Assembly (NCBI GenBank): GCA_964564625.1
Contig: CAZMBE010000009.1
Span: 34,986 to 98,985, forward strand
Direction: 5' to 3'
Source of the DNA: UBA2185 sp964564625
GTDB taxonomy: Bacteria; Desulfobacterota; Syntrophia; Syntrophales; UBA2185
DNA length: 64,000 bases
Position 1 is the first letter of the stretch. Each line of letters starts with the position of its first letter. The notes beneath the pieces were generated by a model that saw only the letters and a program-made list of their open reading frames with translations, was not told where the DNA came from and did no database searches. The translations under genes were made by a program, and so were the position numbers. Shown here piece by piece: positions 61,894 to 64,000 of the stretch.

Positions 61894-61909
61894 TGGCACC
61901 GTGTTTGCT
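61894..61909 (+). promoter_or_regulatory. Sigma-54 promoter of amt
   Basis: TGGCAC (61894-61899), five bases CGTGT, then TTGCT (61905-61909) match the -24/-12 consensus TGGCAC-N5-TTGC(A/T) exactly. The expected start is ~61,921, leaving a ~35-nt leader to the amt ATG at 61955. Confidence 0.88.
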
Positions 61910-61954
61910 ATTATATACATAAATAGTGATTTCAAGAATAAGGAGGTACATTAT

Positions 61955-63169
61955 ATGAACTCGGGCGACACTGCCTGGATACTGGTAAGTTGTGCACTTG
62001 TCCTATTAATGACGCCGGCCCTGGCGCTCTTTTATGGAGGCATGGTCCGGCGGAAAAATGTTCTTTCCACATTAACCTTGAATTATATCTTCATGGCCCT
62101 CATAGGCGTACAGTGGGTTCTTTACGGTTATTCTCTTGCCTTCGGTACAGATATTGGTGGATTAATCGGGGGCCTTGACTTTGCGGGATTTAATGGCGTA
62201 GGCGCTATGCCCAACGAGGACTATAGCAAGACCATCCCCCATGGGCTTTTCGCCGCCTTTCAGATGATGTTCGCAGTCATCACCCCGGCGCTGATTACCG
62301 GAGCGTTTGTCGAGCGAGTACAATTCAAGAGTTTTCTGTTGTTCAGTCTGCTCTGGGCCACGTTGGTATATGATCCTTTGTGTCACTGGGTATGGGGGCA
62401 GGGCGGCTGGCTGAGAAATCTTGGAGTCCTTGATTTTGCCGGGGGAACGGTTGTGCATATCGCTGCCGGTTTTTCGGCTCTCGCGTTTGCGTTGGTCATC
62501 GGGCCGCGCAAGGGATTTGGCAAGTCCCCGATGGAGCCGCATAATATTCCCCTTACAGTCTTAGGTGCTGGTTTGTTGTGGGTTGGCTGGTTCGGCTTCA
62601 ATGCCGGCAGCGCCCTGGCGGCAAACGGTGTGGCGGTAAATGCCCTGCTGACCACTAACACCTCCGCGGCAACGGCCGGTCTGGTCTGGATGCTCCTTTC
62701 CTGGCTGGATGGCAGGCCGAGTACTCTGGGCATTGCCACAGGCATGGTGGTTGGTCTGGCGGCGGTAACCCCGGCGTCAGGTTTTGTCACTCCTCTTGCT
62801 GCCATGGTTATCGGGGCAGTTGCCGCGCCTATTTCATATTATACTATGCGTTTTCGGGATAGGAGGAAGCTCGATGAGTCCCTGGATGTGTGGGCCTGTC
62901 ACGGTATGGCGAGTACCTGGGGCATGCTTGCCACCGGTCTTTTCGCCACGGTAGCAGTGAACAGTGACGGAGCGAACGGCCTTTTTTTCGGCAACCCCGG
63001 GCAGATCGGCATCCAACTGCTGGCTGTGGCGGTTACCATAGTCTTTTCCTTTGCAGCTACCTTTGTGTTGGCAAAGCTACTCCACTGGAGTATTGGCCTG
63101 AGGGTCACGCCAATGGAGGAGGAAGTCGGACTGGATATCAGTTCTCACGGCGAGCGATCGTATTCATGA
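61955..63169 (+). CDS. amt: Ammonium transporter Amt
   Basis: 404 aa from the ATG at 61955, preceded by AAGGAGGT; a frame extension to 61901 covers the promoter and is not real. Eleven hydrophobic segments are expected. Family motifs include FYGGMVRRKN, GAFVERVQFKSF, HWVWGQGGW, GGTVVHIAAGFSALAFALVIGPRKG (first pore His) and CHGMASTWG (second His). It passes ammonia/ammonium into the cell under nitrogen limitation. It is transcribed with the PII gene 69 bp downstream. Confidence 0.97.
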   Translation: MNSGDTAWILVSCALVLLMTPALALFYGGMVRRKNVLSTLTLNYIFMALIGVQWVLYGYSLAFGTDIGGLIGGLDFAGFNGVGAMPNEDYSKTIPHGLFAAFQMMFAVITPALITGAFVERVQFKSFLLFSLLWATLVYDPLCHWVWGQGGWLRNLGVLDFAGGTVVHIAAGFSALAFALVIGPRKGFGKSPMEPHNIPLTVLGAGLLWVGWFGFNAGSALAANGVAVNALLTTNTSAATAGLVWMLLSWLDGRPSTLGIATGMVVGLAAVTPASGFVTPLAAMVIGAVAAPISYYTMRFRDRRKLDESLDVWACHGMASTWGMLATGLFATVAVNSDGANGLFFGNPGQIGIQLLAVAVTIVFSFAATFVLAKLLHWSIGLRVTPMEEEVGLDISSHGERSYS

Positions 63170-63238
63170 CCTGCTTTTTCAGGGAAGACACTCTATCGCT
63201 CTATCGCGAAAAGGTATTTATCATGTGGAGATTTTACC

Positions 63239-63628
63239 ATGCTAAAAAAAATTGAAGCCATTATTCGAGAAGATAAGGTCAACGATGTCAAGGACGCCTT
63301 GATGGAGATTGGCATTATGGGGTTAAACATATTTGAAATCCGCGGGCACGGACGCCAGGGAGGAATTCAGCTGATAGGCCGTGCCGGTACATATCAGGTA
63401 GATATGCTGCCGAAGATACAGGTCAACATTATCCTGAGCGATCGCAATCTGGAGGAAACGATTCAAGCCATTTGCAAATCCGCCTATACGGGAGAGCCCG
63501 GGGACGGACTTATTTTTGTCTATCCCGTGGAGGAGGTAATCCGCATACGCACACAGGAACGGGGGCAGGATGCAGTGATGTATCCCGGTGATATTGACGA
63601 AAGAAAAGGCCGGGGCAGGGAAAAGTAG
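63239..63628 (+). CDS. glnK: PII nitrogen regulatory protein (GlnK/GlnB)
   Basis: 129 aa, longer than GlnB/GlnK (112) by a Lys/Arg/Glu-rich tail (YPGDIDERKGRGREK). The PII fold is clear from MLKKIEAIIREDKVNDVKDALMEIGIMG, the T-loop (GRQGGIQLIGRAGTYQVDMLPK) and EPGDGLIFVYPVEEVIRIRT. In the T-loop Y52 aligns with the uridylylated Tyr51 of E. coli GlnB, while Tyr46 is replaced by Gly. The GRQGGI-type T-loop is common in Firmicutes and deltaproteobacterial PII. The gene is placed next to amt, so the name glnK fits; it probably gates Amt. Confidence 0.93.
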   Translation: MLKKIEAIIREDKVNDVKDALMEIGIMGLNIFEIRGHGRQGGIQLIGRAGTYQVDMLPKIQVNIILSDRNLEETIQAICKSAYTGEPGDGLIFVYPVEEVIRIRTQERGQDAVMYPGDIDERKGRGREK

Positions 63629-64000
63629 CTGAAATTAAAGGGGACGGCGAAATTAAACGGTACTCTTTATTTTTCTACATCCTTGATTTCGCCACAGCTG
63701 CTTTTCCTTTTTAGAAATATTGTGGGCCTTTGATATTTCTCGCAAAGTTATTCTTTCAATTATAAATACAGCCGTCCAGTTTATTCTCCCGTATCAATTA
63801 CGGGACAGGCCTTGCCATGACCAGCCATAAGCCCAGAAGTCCGAGGATAGCACGTACAGCTCGTCAGTCGTCTATCAAGCTGGTTATTCGCGTAAATTCC
63901 TGGCACTGGGGCATATCCAAGAGCACCGGAACCGGCCACCATGCTGCTTCTTGGTCTTGGGTTGATGGTGTTGGCTGACGTCAGGAGAAAGCTTCAGAAA
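63629..64000. other. 372-bp right edge with PEP-CTERM tail
   Basis: Nothing recognised between 63,629 and 63,895. The last 105 bases encode a PEP-CTERM-like tail, listed separately. Confidence 0.5.
63896..64000 (+). pseudogene. PEP-CTERM sorting tail, 5' closed by a stop (partial at edge)
   Basis: In plus frame from 63,896 the translation reads IPGTGAYPRAPEPATM, then LLLGLGLMVLA and DVRRKLQK at base 64,000. That is the PEP motif, one hydrophobic helix and a basic tail of exosortase substrates. A TAA (63,893-63,895) closes the frame directly upstream, so the main part of the protein must be in another frame or gone. The stop codon lies beyond the window. Status as pseudogene or frameshift artefact is open. 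Confidence 0.5.

Larger units (their letters stand above)
61594..61954. other. 361-bp stretch with the amt promoter region
   Basis: It holds a GC-poor repeat-like string near 61,616-61,680, an inverted repeat (61,789-61,822) and a sigma-54 promoter (61,894-61,909), each listed separately. No gene was seen. Confidence 0.7.

Noticed and set aside
1..64000. CRISPR arrays, phage genes and complete transposons
   Set aside because: No regular spaced repeats, integrase, transposase or phage structural genes were seen.

Overview
The window looks like a chromosomal segment of an anaerobic Desulfobacterota (Deltaproteobacteria) bacterium, plausibly near Syntrophales. That placement is inferred from gene content and no marker search was run. 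Supporting features are: a glycine decarboxylase split into two subunits, a radical-SAM lipoyl synthase, SelA, a 2-hydroxyacyl-CoA-dehydratase-type activase, CoA-transferase and multifunctional beta-oxidation proteins, DapL-type lysine synthesis, sigma-54 regulation and many PAS histidine kinases. No phage, complete insertion sequence or CRISPR array was seen.

Region 1 (1-14,023, almost all minus strand) is housekeeping. It holds infB (cut by the window edge), nusA and rimP behind a tRNA-Gly(CCC) with an intrinsic terminator between tRNA and rimP. Next come hisD, murA, prmC, prfA, rpmE and rho, then pgeF, rluD, selA and a HemW-like radical SAM protein.

Region 2 (14,234-24,452, plus strand) holds def and a glycine cleavage operon: gcvT, gcvH, gcvPA, gcvPB, a small membrane protein, lipA and lpdA. 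An exported alpha/beta hydrolase with a beta-helix-like tail and a lipoprotein follow. A 147-bp element with inverted ends sits between lipA and lpdA.

Region 3 (24,746-37,356) is mixed: a hybrid histidine kinase, an acyltransferase, small unknown proteins, phosphoglucomutase, an HI0933-family flavoprotein, a YtpB-like (large terpene synthase family) protein paired with a YegS-like lipid kinase, and a HAMP-containing histidine kinase.

Region 4 (37,343-40,600, minus strand) is a decayed sugar-phosphate operon. An intact baeRF-like gene and an intact pfkB flank three remnants: the end of a trehalose-phosphatase, a GH65 phosphorylase whose catalytic centre is deleted in frame, and a C-terminal pyruvate kinase piece. 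Further on, 43,480-43,722 holds a frameshifted C-terminal remnant of a [NiFe]-hydrogenase large subunit. The window therefore records the loss of hydrogen and sugar metabolism genes.

Region 5 (40,861-57,762) contains an NtrC-type regulator, a D,D-carboxypeptidase, a metallo-beta-lactamase-fold hydrolase and an AMACR-like racemase/CoA-transferase. The latter lies beside a domain-permuted MFE-2 (hydratase, dehydrogenase, SCP2). A SagB-like nitroreductase, a diguanylate cyclase, a CoA-enzyme activase, a DUF362 ferredoxin protein and a FIST sensor translationally adjacent to a hybrid kinase complete the region. Copies of a palindromic repeat lie here.

Region 6 (57,874-63,628) is an operon of an MtnA-like isomerase, a class II aldolase, dapF and dapL, followed by a sigma-54-driven amt-glnK pair. 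The right edge carries a PEP-CTERM sorting tail whose reading frame is closed upstream.
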